A stretch of DNA of 64,000 nucleotides, taken from Clostridia bacterium. Lineage in GTDB: Bacteria > Bacillota > Clostridia > Christensenellales > Aristaeellaceae. Every line of letters starts with the position of its first letter. Position 1 is the stretch's first letter. The stretch covers positions 124,001 to 188,000 of the forward strand of contig JAFXZS010000004.1 of the NCBI GenBank assembly GCA_017541105.1, in the 5' to 3' direction. The translations under genes and the position numbers were made by a program. A model generated the notes under the pieces. It made no database searches and was not told the origin of the DNA. It worked only from the letters and a program-made list of their open reading frames with translations. This document shows positions 26,785 to 35,473 of the stretch, piece after piece.

Positions 26785-28170
26785 ATGCTGCAGGACATTT
26801 TATCAGCAAAAAAAGCGTTGTTCGCCGCTGATGTGCATACGGAGCTGCGCGGACAGAAGAGTCGGAACCGCAGGGTGGTTCTGCTCAACGGCGATATCAT
26901 CGGAAATGTGCGTTCAGATGTATCCGGAATCTCCGCCAGGGTATACAGGAGCGGAGTGTACGGTTTCTCCTCCATGGCGGAATATACTTCCGAAGCGGCA
27001 GAGACCGTTCTGAAAGCGGCTACGGAGAATGCGGCCTTTATGGACAGGCATGCCGGTATCGGGAAATCCCCGCTTCCTTCGCTGCCCGCCAAAAAGATCC
27101 CGCCCAAGGCAGAGCTTCATGATCCTGAACAGAAGATCTATGTGGACTTTGCCCGGGAAGTGGACGCCTATATAGCGGAGCACTATCCGAAGCTTGCCAG
27201 CCGCAGGGTCGTATCCACAGAGGATTCCATGGAGAAACTGCTGGTCGTATCGGACGGCGCAGACGCGCACATCATCGCACCCAGGTCCTATCTGTATGTG
27301 ATGATGACCGCACAGACAGATGCGGGAGCGCCTGTGGAGCTCTTCAAGGCTTTCGGAGGCAGAGGGACCTTTGACCTGAATTTTGCAGATCCTTCCGCCC
27401 TGTATCCGGAGATCGATGCCCTGTATGAGCGGCTGATGCAAAAACGGGAAGGCATCTATGCAGACGCCGGCGAAAAGACAGTGATTCTAGGCGGCATGAT
27501 GACCGGGATGCTGTCCCATGAGGCGGTGGGCCATACCGTGGAAGCGGATCTGGTACTGGGCGGCAGTGTGGCGGCTCACAACCTGAACAAGCGTGTGGCC
27601 AGCGACCTGGTAACGCTTACGGACTTTGCCCATACCGCTTTCGGAGAGACCTGCCCGCTGCCGGTGTATGTGGACGACGAAGGCACCGAAGCAACAGACG
27701 CAGCCCTGATCCGGGACGGTATCCTGACCGGATATATGAACAGCCGCGAGAGCGCGCAGCACTTTGGAATGCAGCCGGGCGGAAACGCACGGGCCTGGGC
27801 CTTCTCCGATGAACCGCTGATCCGGATGCGGAATACCGCGGTGCATCCCGGCAAGGACAGGCTGGAGGATATGATCGCTTCCATCGATGACGGATACTAT
27901 CTGATTGATTCCGGAAACGGGCAGGCGGATACCACGGGTGAATTCATGTTTGGTGTGACGATGGGTTACGAGATCAGGAAGGGAAAACTCGGAAGGGCAC
28001 TGCTGGACACCACGATTTCAGGCGTCGCTTTTGAAATGCTGAAAACGGTGGATATGGTCAGCGATAAGCTGGAATGGAGCAGTTCCGGCTTCTGCGGAAA
28101 GAAACAGCCGATGCCTGTGGGCATGGGCGGACCCGCACTGCGCTGCAAAGTGAAGATCGGAGGCCGATAA
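26785..28170 (+). CDS. tldD: TldD-family metallopeptidase
   Basis: TldD pairs with TldE to form a zinc protease that trims unfolded or modified peptides; in other bacteria it matures ribosomal peptides. The zinc motif HEAVGH lies near residue 247 (MLSHEAVGHTVEAD). The length of 461 is normal. It begins with a modest ribosome site (GGAGAGG) and ends 3 bases before the partner gene. No precursor peptide gene is apparent nearby. Confidence 0.92.
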   Translation: MLQDILSAKKALFAADVHTELRGQKSRNRRVVLLNGDIIGNVRSDVSGISARVYRSGVYGFSSMAEYTSEAAETVLKAATENAAFMDRHAGIGKSPLPSLPAKKIPPKAELHDPEQKIYVDFAREVDAYIAEHYPKLASRRVVSTEDSMEKLLVVSDGADAHIIAPRSYLYVMMTAQTDAGAPVELFKAFGGRGTFDLNFADPSALYPEIDALYERLMQKREGIYADAGEKTVILGGMMTGMLSHEAVGHTVEADLVLGGSVAAHNLNKRVASDLVTLTDFAHTAFGETCPLPVYVDDEGTEATDAALIRDGILTGYMNSRESAQHFGMQPGGNARAWAFSDEPLIRMRNTAVHPGKDRLEDMIASIDDGYYLIDSGNGQADTTGEFMFGVTMGYEIRKGKLGRALLDTTISGVAFEMLKTVDMVSDKLEWSSSGFCGKKQPMPVGMGGPALRCKVKIGGR

Positions 28171-28173
28171 GAT

Positions 28174-29475
28174 ATGGAAAGATTGAACGAGCTGGCCAGG
28201 GACATTCTGGCAGAGGCCAAGGCGCAGGGGGCTGATTATGCTCAGTGCTCTGTGAGCGAAAGCGAAAAAAAGGAATTCAACGTGGACGGCGGCCGTTTTT
28301 CCCTGATGCGGACCTTGTACAACCGCAACGTAGTCATCACGGTACTTAAGGAGCAGCGGAAGGGAACGGTACAGATCAACCAGTTTGAAAGTGAAGCGAT
28401 CCGGGATGCCGTCCGGGATGCCATTGCTGCAGCTGAAAGCGGCAAGCCTGACCCCGCATGGGAATATGCGGAAGGTCCGGTGGAACAGGAGTTCACCGAC
28501 GGCGCGCCCGACTGTGACACGGACAAACTGTTCGAACGGACGAAGGAACTGCTGGAGACCATCCGGTTAAGGCATCCGAAGATCCTGATGGAGCAGATGA
28601 TCACCGAGCATGATGCCGGATATGAAGTGTTTATGACCAGCCGGGGGGTGACCTACCGGACCCGGTCCGGAGCTTATTCGTTCAGCCTGATGTATTCCGG
28701 CCATGAGGGAGAAAAGAGTACCTCCTTCTACGGCAGCGACATCAAACTGAAAGATCTGGACAAACCGGTCATCGAATGCGGGTTTATCGAACGGGATCTG
28801 GCCATGGTGGAGAAACAGATTGACCCCAAGACGCTGGAAGGGAAGTTTACCGGCCCGGTGGTCCTGGCTCCCTATGCGCTGGCAGAAATCGTCCTTTGGA
28901 CAATCATCGGGAATTTCGTAAGCGACAGCTGTCTGATCGATGGGACCAGTATCTGGAAGGACAAGCTTGGGGAACAGGTGGCGGATCCGGCATTCAGTAT
29001 GTCTTTTGAGCCGTACAACGAGGATGTGGTGGTTCGCAGCCGGCATACAGGAGAAGGATACCCTACGGAGGACTTCGATCTGATCCGGGACGGAAAACTT
29101 GTCAGTTTCGTTCTCAGCCAATACGGCGCAAACAAAACCGGCGGGAAACGCTCCGGAAACACAGGGTCCAATATGCGGATAAAAGCCGGAGAAAAAACGC
29201 TGGAGGAACTGATTTCCGGGATTGAAAAAGGGATTCTGGTCATGCGTTTCTCGGGCGGCCAGCCCGCTCCGAGCGGAGAGTTTTCCGGCGTGGCGAAGAA
29301 CAGTTTCCTGATTGAAAACGGAAAAATTACAGAAGCGCTTTCCGAAACGATGATCAGCGGCTGTGTGCCTGATATGCTGAAGAACATTCGCGGAATCAGC
29401 AGCGACGTGCTGACAGACGGAGACGGAAGCCTGCCGTATATTGCTTTCAACGGACTGACGATATCCGGGAAATAA
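28174..29475 (+). CDS. TldE/PmbA-family protein
   Basis: This is the partner subunit of TldD, sharing the fold but without the HExxxH zinc motif. The N-terminal region has CSVSESEKKEFNVDGG near residue 25, and the C-terminus has GEFSGVAKNSFLIENG, as in PmbA proteins. The length is 433. Together with the preceding gene it gives a complete heterodimeric protease. A hairpin that serves as terminator on both strands follows. Confidence 0.92.
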   Translation: MERLNELARDILAEAKAQGADYAQCSVSESEKKEFNVDGGRFSLMRTLYNRNVVITVLKEQRKGTVQINQFESEAIRDAVRDAIAAAESGKPDPAWEYAEGPVEQEFTDGAPDCDTDKLFERTKELLETIRLRHPKILMEQMITEHDAGYEVFMTSRGVTYRTRSGAYSFSLMYSGHEGEKSTSFYGSDIKLKDLDKPVIECGFIERDLAMVEKQIDPKTLEGKFTGPVVLAPYALAEIVLWTIIGNFVSDSCLIDGTSIWKDKLGEQVADPAFSMSFEPYNEDVVVRSRHTGEGYPTEDFDLIRDGKLVSFVLSQYGANKTGGKRSGNTGSNMRIKAGEKTLEELISGIEKGILVMRFSGGQPAPSGEFSGVAKNSFLIENGKITEALSETMISGCVPDMLKNIRGISSDVLTDGDGSLPYIAFNGLTISGK

Positions 29476-29481
29476 AAGGGC

Positions 29482-29520
29482 AAAAAAAGGGCCCCCTGTG
29501 AATCAGGAGGCTCATTTTTT
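29482..29520. terminator. Bidirectional terminator between tldE and the amino-acid ABC operon
   Basis: GCCCCCTG (29491-29498) pairs with CAGGAGGC (29504-29511) around a 5-base loop. A run of seven A lies on the left and six T on the right. On the minus strand the only odd pair is a G-T pair, so it is stronger in that direction. A second perfect 7-bp repeat (GTGCGCC/GGCGCAC) follows at 29525-29542. Confidence 0.8.
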
Positions 29521-29547
29521 CATATGTGCGCCCGGCGGCGCACGTTT

Positions 29548-30288
29548 CTACAGAACCTTGTTCAGGAAATCCTGGGTTCGGGGGTTCCGGGGATTCCGGA
29601 AAATCTCCTCCGGGGTTCCTTCCTCCAGAATCAGCCCGCCGTCCATAAAAAGCACACGGTCTGCAACTTCCCGCGCGAAGCCCATTTCATGGGTGACAAT
29701 AATCATCGTCATGCCTTCCCGTGCCAGCTCTTTCATAACGTCAAGGACTTCGCCAACCATTTCGGGATCCAGAGCGGAAGTTGGTTCATCAAAAAGCATG
29801 ATATCCGGTTTCATGCAAAGCGCACGGGCGATCGCGACACGCTGCTTCTGGCCGCCGGACAGCTGCTGGGGATAGGCATTCGATTTGTCACTCAACCCGA
29901 CACGCTGGAGCATGGCCAGTGCATGCACGCGGGCCTCTTCCTTGCTTTCCTTCTTTAAATCCACAGGGGCAAGCATCAGATTCCGGAGTACACTCATATT
30001 TTTGAACAGATTGAAATGCTGGAAGACCATACCGACCCGTTCGCGTACCCGGTTGATATCCGTTTTTTTGTCGGTAATGTCGATGCCGTCCACCAGGATT
30101 TCACCGCCGGAGCTTTCTTCCAGACGGTTCAGACAGCGAAGGAAAGTGGACTTTCCGCTGCCGGAAGGCCCGATGACCACAACAACTTCCCCTTCACGGA
30201 TATCCACGGAAACATCCTTGAGCACTTCAAGCTTTTTGAAGTTTTTCTTCAGGTGGCTGACATGAATTTTGACATTTTCAGGATTCAT
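29548..30288 (-). CDS. Polar amino-acid ABC transporter ATP-binding protein (GlnQ-like)
   Basis: This ATPase drives uptake of polar amino acids. Walker [10 protein letters not shown] is near residue 40, the signature [15 protein letters not shown] near 145, and Walker [15 protein letters not shown] follows. The length of 246 is standard. The start overlaps the end of the permease gene by 11 bases. It is the last gene of a three-gene operon with permease and binding protein. Whether the substrate is glutamine, cystine or arginine cannot be told. Confidence 0.94.
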   Translation of the reverse strand: MNPENVKIHVSHLKKNFKKLEVLKDVSVDIREGEVVVVIGPSGSGKSTFLRCLNRLEESSGGEILVDGIDITDKKTDINRVRERVGMVFQHFNLFKNMSVLRNLMLAPVDLKKESKEEARVHALAMLQRVGLSDKSNAYPQQLSGGQKQRVAIARALCMKPDIMLFDEPTSALDPEMVGEVLDVMKELAREGMTMIIVTHEMGFAREVADRVLFMDGGLILEEGTPEEIFRNPRNPRTQDFLNKVL

Positions 30289-30949
30289 ATTTCAGCCTCC
30301 TTTCCAGCACCTTTGCAGCCCACTGCAGCAGCAGGATGATAATCAGATACATGGATCCGACAATGGCCCAGGTCTGAAAGGACATGAATGTCGCCGCAAC
30401 AACATTTTTCGCCGCATTTACAAGTTCCGGGAATCCGATGACCGAAAGGATAGATGTATCCTTCAGAGTAATAATGAACTGGTTGATAATGCTGGGAATC
30501 ATCGTCCGGATCGCCTGCGGCAGCACAACGCGCTGCATCGAACGCCAGTATGGCAGGCCGAGGCTGCGGGAGGCTTCCATCTGGCCGACGTCCACGGACT
30601 GAATACCAGCCCGGATAATTTCAGCCATGTATGCGCCGCAGTTCAGGGCCAGACAGATGCTGCCGGCCTCCAGGGCCGACAGCGTTATTCCGCCGAAGCC
30701 AAGGATGGTATTCCACAGATAGGGAACTCCAAAGTAAATAAGATAGGCAAGCACGATCATCGGAACACCGCGGATCAGGTTCACAAACACCATCGCGATC
30801 GCCCGGCTGACCTTGCTTTTCAGTACACTCATAATGCCTGCAATCATTCCGATGATGCAGGCAAAGAATAATCCATACAAAGCGAGCAGCAGCGTCTGCC
30901 CCATTGCTGTGAGCAGTAGACGCCCGTAGACACTGATGATCTTATCCAT
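30278..30949 (-). CDS. Polar amino-acid ABC transporter permease
   Basis: This HisM/GlnP-type permease has about five membrane helices over 223 residues and the EAA-like loop [23 protein letters not shown] that contacts the ATPase. It begins 12 bases after the binding-protein gene and overlaps the ATPase gene. A single permease would form a homodimer in the importer. Confidence 0.93.
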   Translation of the reverse strand: MDKIISVYGRLLLTAMGQTLLLALYGLFFACIIGMIAGIMSVLKSKVSRAIAMVFVNLIRGVPMIVLAYLIYFGVPYLWNTILGFGGITLSALEAGSICLALNCGAYMAEIIRAGIQSVDVGQMEASRSLGLPYWRSMQRVVLPQAIRTMIPSIINQFIITLKDTSILSVIGFPELVNAAKNVVAATFMSFQTWAIVGSMYLIIILLLQWAAKVLERRLKYES

Positions 30950-30961
30950 GAAATTCAGACA

Positions 30962-31705
30962 TTATTCTCCCAGATATTTTGCGATAATCTGATCGTAAAT
31001 ACCGTTTTCCCTGATATGCGCCAGACCGGCATTGAACATATCCACCAGCGCCTGCTTGTCAGGAGAGAAAACCGCAAAGCCGTAATCATTGCCTTCATTG
31101 GCGGTGCCGTCCACCAGCTTCAGCGGCACACCGTTGGACTTAATGTAATCCGCCATAATGGGAGTGTCATCAAAACAGGCAGCAGCCTGACCGCTGATGA
31201 CCGCCTGATAAATATCAGGAGAGCTTTCGAAGGTCATCACCGTGAAGCCGTAAGTTTCAGCAAGGCTGTCCGCGTAATCCTTGCTCATGGTGCCAGTTTT
31301 TACAGCCACATTCTTGCCCTGCAGACCGTCAAAGCCGGTGATGTCTGAGTTTTGTGCCACGGCCATGGACTGGGTTGCATTGTAGTACCCGTCTGAGAAA
31401 ATCCAGCCGTTTTCTTTCCGCGCATCGGTAATGGAAGCACCGGCAATCATTCCGTCCTTCTGGCCGGCCTGGCATGCCGCAATGGAGGCATCCCAGCCAA
31501 GAGGCTCAATTGTATAGGTGAAACCCTGATCTTCGGCAATGGCCGCCAGCAGTTCCACATCGATCCCAACCAGCGTACCGCTCTCATCCGTGTACTCGAA
31601 AGGGCGGAAAGCCGTATCGGTTGCAATGGCATAGTCCTCCGACGCAGCGGCTCCCACACCCAGCATCATGGCCAGGCAAAGTATCCAGGCAATCGCTTTT
31701 CTCAT
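30962..31705 (-). CDS. Polar amino-acid ABC transporter substrate-binding protein
   Basis: This is an extracellular binding protein of SBP family 3. The start at 31705 follows AAGGAGGAAC; 43 upstream codons are excluded. The signal peptide ends near ALA-like GAAASED at about 22. There is a Cys in the hydrophobic core but no lipobox, so it is not an obvious lipoprotein. ATDTAFRPFEYTDE near residue 28 and GIDVELLAAIAEDQGF are family marks. The length is 247. It is first in the operon, with a strong promoter. Confidence 0.93.
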   Translation of the reverse strand: MRKAIAWILCLAMMLGVGAAASEDYAIATDTAFRPFEYTDESGTLVGIDVELLAAIAEDQGFTYTIEPLGWDASIAACQAGQKDGMIAGASITDARKENGWIFSDGYYNATQSMAVAQNSDITGFDGLQGKNVAVKTGTMSKDYADSLAETYGFTVMTFESSPDIYQAVISGQAAACFDDTPIMADYIKSNGVPLKLVDGTANEGNDYGFAVFSPDKQALVDMFNAGLAHIRENGIYDQIIAKYLGE

Positions 31706-31729
31706 TTTTAGTTCCTCCTTCAATATTGA

Positions 31730-31749
31730 TTCGGAATATCTGTTCCGAA
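31730..31749 (-). promoter_or_regulatory. Inverted repeat in the leader of the amino-acid importer operon
   Basis: TTCGGAA (31730-31736) and TTCCGAA (31743-31749) form a perfect 7-bp inverted repeat with a 6-base spacer. It sits just after the predicted transcription start and before the ribosome site, a usual place for an operator or leader hairpin. Confidence 0.6.
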
Positions 31750-31759
31750 AACGCACTTT

Positions 31760-31788
31760 ATTATAGTAAAGGAAATGTGCTTTTTCAA
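31760..31788 (-). promoter_or_regulatory. Strong predicted promoter for the amino-acid importer operon
   Basis: On the minus strand TTGAAA (31783-31788) and a perfect TATAAT (31760-31765) are 17 bases apart. Confidence 0.82.
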
Positions 31789-31911
31789 TGAACATTGCCG
31801 GGATTTGCGAGCAGAACATCAGAAAAACAATCAATACTGGAATCTTAAAGGAGACTGATAGAATTCAAATGGCTTTGCCGGTATATCTTCCTTCTTGCCG
31901 GGAGGAAAACA

Positions 31912-31940
31912 TTGCATTTGCGCATGAAAGCAGGTACAAT
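31912..31940 (+). promoter_or_regulatory. Predicted promoter for the 31996 gene cluster
   Basis: TTGCAT (31912-31917) and TACAAT (31935-31940) are 17 bases apart. Transcription near 31947 supports the start codon at 31996 over the in-frame ATG at 31912, which would lie before the transcript begins. Confidence 0.6.
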
Positions 31941-31995
31941 GTCATGGAATCGGCCGGGAGTACGGTTTCGGAAGGAAAAGACAAGGGTGGAACGG

Positions 31996-32490
31996 ATGAC
32001 GGAAATAATCACATACCGTCTGTCTGCTACAGGCGTTTGGGGATATGAATTTTACAGAGAACGGTTGATGATCGGTTCTGTAAGCGCGGTGGTATCACCC
32101 TCCGCACCTGTACAGATCGAAAGCGCCAACTGCCGGTGGTACAGCCGTTTCGACATGGACACGACGGTTGTTCCCGGCATCGGACGCCGGATCATGGACA
32201 ATCGGAACGGACAGGAATTATTTCGCCTGGTCTACTGGAACAGGGGGTTATATCAGGCAAAAAACCAAAGCAGGCAATCCATTAACATTGAGATTCGGAA
32301 CGGATCCTATCTGTTCGGTGAAGAAGGAATGCCGGTCATCGCCATGACCGAGAGAATGAATAGTCCGGAGCTTTGGGTTCCGAGATATGATGTGGATGAG
32401 GAAGCATACTTTAAAACCGTTTTTTTTGAAGAAGTATCGGAAGCTTTCGCGCTGATGGTGCTTTCATTTCCGGCACTCCGGTTTTACTGA
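31996..32490 (+). CDS. Hypothetical cytoplasmic protein
   Basis: I do not recognise this 164-residue protein. It has no signal peptide or membrane segment. It is beta-rich, with an N-terminal ITYRLSATGVWGYEFYRE segment, a middle with several Arg and Tyr, and a Phe-rich C-terminal helix (FFEEVSEAFALMVLSF). The start is chosen from GGTGG 8 bases upstream and from the promoter position. The protein resembles small tubby- or LURP-like beta-barrel folds only in its strand pattern, which is a weak guess. It is followed by the zinc-ribbon gene after 59 bases. Confidence 0.7.
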   Translation: MTEIITYRLSATGVWGYEFYRERLMIGSVSAVVSPSAPVQIESANCRWYSRFDMDTTVVPGIGRRIMDNRNGQELFRLVYWNRGLYQAKNQSRQSINIEIRNGSYLFGEEGMPVIAMTERMNSPELWVPRYDVDEEAYFKTVFFEEVSEAFALMVLSFPALRFY

Positions 32491-32549
32491 AACAAAAACA
32501 CGGCCGGAGAGATATGCGGAAAATGAAAAACATAGGGGGAAACTGAACG

Positions 32550-32957
32550 ATGAAATGGCTGGAAAAGCTGAAGAACCTGTTTCATAAGAAAAATGCGGAA
32601 GCAACGGATTCCCGGACGCAGGCTCCCGGGAGAATCAGAAAAACATGCAAAAATTGCGGGAAATCATTTTCAGTGGATCCATCCTGGGAGCATATACCGA
32701 ACTATTGCAAGGAATGCAAACAGAAATTTGCCCGGGAAAAAGAAGAACGCCAACGGGCCGGAGCAAAAAAGAAGATTACCCGTAAATGCAAGAACTGCGG
32801 GAAGTTTTTCACATTCCCGAGCAATTTACCGCACTATCCGAATTATTGCAATAACTGCAGAAAACAGCATCAGGCGGAGATGAAAGCCAAATACGGCAGG
32901 CCGGTGAACAGAAAAAAGAATGAGGAAAACCCGCAAAACATGGAAAAGAAGGGATAA
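32550..32957 (+). CDS. Double zinc-ribbon protein
   Basis: This 135-residue basic protein has two nearly identical zinc-ribbon units. The first has Cys33, Cys36, Cys53 and Cys56; the second has Cys80, Cys83, Cys100 and Cys103. Both read CKNCGK..., 16 residues, then Y-C-x-x-C. Lys/Arg-rich segments precede, separate and follow them. The pattern fits the zf-trcl type of probable zinc-ribbon proteins, whose role is not known; nucleic-acid binding is likely from the charge. The gene has a GGGGGAAA site and ends 1 base before the next start. Confidence 0.82.
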   Translation: MKWLEKLKNLFHKKNAEATDSRTQAPGRIRKTCKNCGKSFSVDPSWEHIPNYCKECKQKFAREKEERQRAGAKKKITRKCKNCGKFFTFPSNLPHYPNYCNNCRKQHQAEMKAKYGRPVNRKKNEENPQNMEKKG

Positions 32958-32958
32958 T

Positions 32959-33579
32959 ATGCCTTGCGCCGCAAGTGCCGCGGAAGCATTTTACAGGATA
33001 TCAAAAATCCGGGGAGAAACTGACTGGAATACAATTCCACAGCTTTGCGCAGACCGGGTGTTATGGCTTCCGGACGCCGGCATTCGGGCCTTCGGGCAGC
33101 TTTGCCATGATGATGAACAGTTGTATATCCATCTGAGGGCTGAAGAAAATGCAATACGCGCGGAGCATACAAAACCGATGTCACCGGTATGCGAAGACAG
33201 CTGCCTGGAATTTTTCTTTATGATGCCGGAGGATGAATGTTATTTTAACTTTGAAATCAATCCAAATGGCTGCCTGCGGGCCGAAATCGGCAGAGACAGG
33301 ACAGACAGGATCATGCTTGTGGCACCCTTCGCGGAGAGCCTGTTTGATATTCATACAGGCATGACATCAGACGGATGGGAGGTGTTTTACCGGATTCCGC
33401 TTTCTTTTCTGCGCATTTTTCGTCCGGAATTCAAGTTTTCCGGATCGATCCGGGCGAATGTATATAAGTGTGGAGATTTAACCGTAAAACCGCATTATCT
33501 GGCATGGAGCCCCATCCATTCCGAACAGCCGGACTTTCATCAGCCGGCTTTTTTCGGAGTGATGCATTTCGGGGAATGA
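32959..33579 (+). CDS. Carbohydrate-binding-module-9-like protein, no signal peptide
   Basis: This 206-residue protein looks like the DOMON/CBM9-type domain: DEQLYIHLRAEE near residue 55, EDSCLEFFFMMPEDECYFNFEINPNG-like strands around 78-105, and a closing WSPIHSEQPDFHQPAFFGVMHF. Family members often bind sugars or heme outside the cell, yet no signal peptide is present here, so a cytoplasmic role is implied. The start at 32959 is 1 base after the zinc-ribbon stop, within a GGGAT context; the alternative upstream start overlaps that gene. Confidence 0.75.
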   Translation: MPCAASAAEAFYRISKIRGETDWNTIPQLCADRVLWLPDAGIRAFGQLCHDDEQLYIHLRAEENAIRAEHTKPMSPVCEDSCLEFFFMMPEDECYFNFEINPNGCLRAEIGRDRTDRIMLVAPFAESLFDIHTGMTSDGWEVFYRIPLSFLRIFRPEFKFSGSIRANVYKCGDLTVKPHYLAWSPIHSEQPDFHQPAFFGVMHFGE

Positions 33580-33609
33580 CAGGGAGCCGCGGATTTCAGG
33601 AAAACATGC

Positions 33610-34482
33610 CTATTCCGCTCCCCAGATCACAGAAGGATCAATATGCTTCAGATCGACGGAACCGGTTCTGTACATCATAGACTGCAGCTGTTTTGTCATG
33701 GTAACGATTACTTGCCTGACACCGTCTGCTCCGGATTCCTTCAATGCGGGTATTAATCCTCTTCCCACCGTGACAGCATCAGCCCCAAGGGCCAAAGCCT
33801 TAAAAGCATCATAACCACTTTCAATACCGCCGTCTGCAATCAGCAGCAGATGACTTCCAACCGCGGCACGCAGTTTGGGCAGCAGGCGACCCGGCGGAAC
33901 CGCATAGCGCATCAGCCCGTTATGATGGCTGAGAATTGCTCCGGCGCAGCCGAGATCCACACATTTTTCAGCATCCTGCAGACTCAGCACACCTTTGATG
34001 AAAAACGGAAGCTTTGTCGATTGAATATATCCGCGAAGTTCATCCAGTGTTGGGAGCTTCATTTCCAGCCCATGAATCCGGTCCGGTTCCGCGTCATCTG
34101 CGTGGATGGAGTGTTCCAAATCCATTCCCACCGCGAGCGCACCATGATCTTCGGCAAAACGAATACGGCTGAGGATTGCATCAGGATCAGCATATGGTTT
34201 AATGATCTTGATGACTTTTGCTCCGGTGGCGAGAACAGCATCGAGTTCCTCGTTGCTGCCCATGCCGATGGAGACGGGTGCGCCTGCCTGCTTTGCACCT
34301 TCTGCCATTGATACAAGATCAATATGACTCAGGGCTGCGGTCATGATGGGCGTCTCGAAGATTTCTCCAAGAAATCCAAAGCGGGAAGATGGTTTTCCGG
34401 CACCGACGATTCTGCTTTCCACCAGCAGGGAATCCATGTATTCCCTAGCAATTCGCACAGAGTCTCCCGGAAGATCGTGCAT
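33610..34482 (-). CDS. FMN-dependent alpha-hydroxy-acid dehydrogenase family protein
   Basis: This TIM-barrel flavoprotein belongs to the lactate oxidase/dehydrogenase group. FFIKGVLS with the FMN-binding lysine lies near residue 160, HHNG near 187 takes the place of the catalytic His region, and IADGGIESGYDAFKALALGADAV-like phosphate-binding strands follow. At 290 residues it is about 70 shorter than typical members; such short forms are common in Clostridia and their substrate is unsettled. Type 2 isopentenyl isomerase is a relative. It is a single gene with GGAGGACAG before its ATG. Confidence 0.85.
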   Translation of the reverse strand: MHDLPGDSVRIAREYMDSLLVESRIVGAGKPSSRFGFLGEIFETPIMTAALSHIDLVSMAEGAKQAGAPVSIGMGSNEELDAVLATGAKVIKIIKPYADPDAILSRIRFAEDHGALAVGMDLEHSIHADDAEPDRIHGLEMKLPTLDELRGYIQSTKLPFFIKGVLSLQDAEKCVDLGCAGAILSHHNGLMRYAVPPGRLLPKLRAAVGSHLLLIADGGIESGYDAFKALALGADAVTVGRGLIPALKESGADGVRQVIVTMTKQLQSMMYRTGSVDLKHIDPSVIWGAE

Positions 34483-34640
34483 TTTTCTGTCCTCCTTTTC
34501 CCTGACAGGCCATTTTTAAACAATCTGACAACATTACTAAGAATTCTCCCCGGTCAGGGGAAAAACCTTCTGACACTGTCCCGGAGTCCGCAAATCAACC
34601 GAACCAGCGGTATGAAACAAGAAGAACCGCAACCGACTAT

Positions 34641-34677
34641 TTGTTCATTGGACTCAATGTGATATGATTACTATACG
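34641..34677 (+). promoter_or_regulatory. Possible promoter(s) for the YolD-like gene
   Basis: TTGTTC (34641) with TATGAT (34663) at 16 bases, or TTGGAC (34648) with TATACG (34672) at 18 bases. Either would give a leader of about 80 bases. Both matches are moderate. Confidence 0.4.
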
Positions 34678-34757
34678 AATATGATTCTTACGGATGGTAT
34701 GGTTTTCAGGAACCCGGAAGATGATATGTGCGCTTTTACAGGGGAGGGCAAAAAGGC

Positions 34758-35231
34758 ATGGCGGAAGGCGCTGAGAAAACAGAACCCGATTCCAGGAAGG
34801 AATACGGAGATATCATTGATCTGCCGCATTGGGAACCGGTCACATTTACCCGGATGAGCATGAAACAGCGCGCCGCGCAATTTGCGCCGTTTGCTGCACT
34901 TACAGGCTATGAAGAGATGGTACAGGAAGAAGCCCGTGAAACCGGCAGGCGGTCGGATCTGAGCGAGGAGGAAACAGAAGAACTCAACAGGCAGATCCTT
35001 CTTGCTGCGAGATCTCTCGATCAGGGAGCACGGACTGTTTGCTCCATAACTTTCTTTGTTCCGGACCGGCTGAAAGACGGAGGCGAGTACAGAACAGTTA
35101 CGGAAGCTGTACATCAGATTGATGCGGTTCGGAGAAAAATTGTACTGGAGAGGAAGAAAAAAGGATCCGGTGCCCGGGAGGAAATAGAATTGGATCAGCT
35201 GATCCGGATGGTTCTGATGCCGGCAGACTGA
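34758..35231 (+). CDS. YolD-like family protein
   Basis: The 157-residue protein has the family segment DIIDLPHWEPVT followed by RMSMKQRAAQFAPFAALTGYEEM at about residues 36-60, known from YolD-like proteins of Clostridia. These are often encoded next to a Y-family DNA polymerase (ImuB-like) and are thought to take part in the SOS response. No such polymerase is present here. The start at 34758 is chosen from GGGGAGGG 9 bases upstream. The C-terminal half is basic and helical. Confidence 0.78.
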   Translation: MAEGAEKTEPDSRKEYGDIIDLPHWEPVTFTRMSMKQRAAQFAPFAALTGYEEMVQEEARETGRRSDLSEEETEELNRQILLAARSLDQGARTVCSITFFVPDRLKDGGEYRTVTEAVHQIDAVRRKIVLERKKKGSGAREEIELDQLIRMVLMPAD

Positions 35232-35406
35232 CCTGCCGACGGTCATTGGCACCTGAAAACCGCGCAGGCTTAAGGGATTGCAGCATGCTGCAGGATTATG
35301 CATATTTATATCAGGTGCTTTATGATACGGGGGAAAGCTGATTTGAAATACCGCAGGCAGACCATGAAAAGCCGGCCTGAACAGCCGGTACGCGGGACGG
35401 GAACGG

Positions 35407-35435
35407 TTGCGTAAGAATTGCGGGAATGATATAAT
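35407..35435 (+). promoter_or_regulatory. Predicted promoter for the phosphofructokinase gene
   Basis: TTGCGT (35407-35412) and a perfect TATAAT (35430-35435) are 17 bases apart, 38 bases before the start codon at 35474. Confidence 0.6.
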
Positions 35436-35473
35436 AATTTGATATGATTTCCCATACAGAAAGGATGGTGCGA

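Noticed and set aside
35279..35292. Perfect 14-base palindrome TGCAGCATGCTGCA
   Set aside because: There is no T run and no link to a promoter; it may be chance.
35285..35341. Possible 18-codon peptide after the YolD-like gene
   Set aside because: It begins inside a 14-base palindrome, has only a weak AAGGGA before it and cannot be told from chance at this length.
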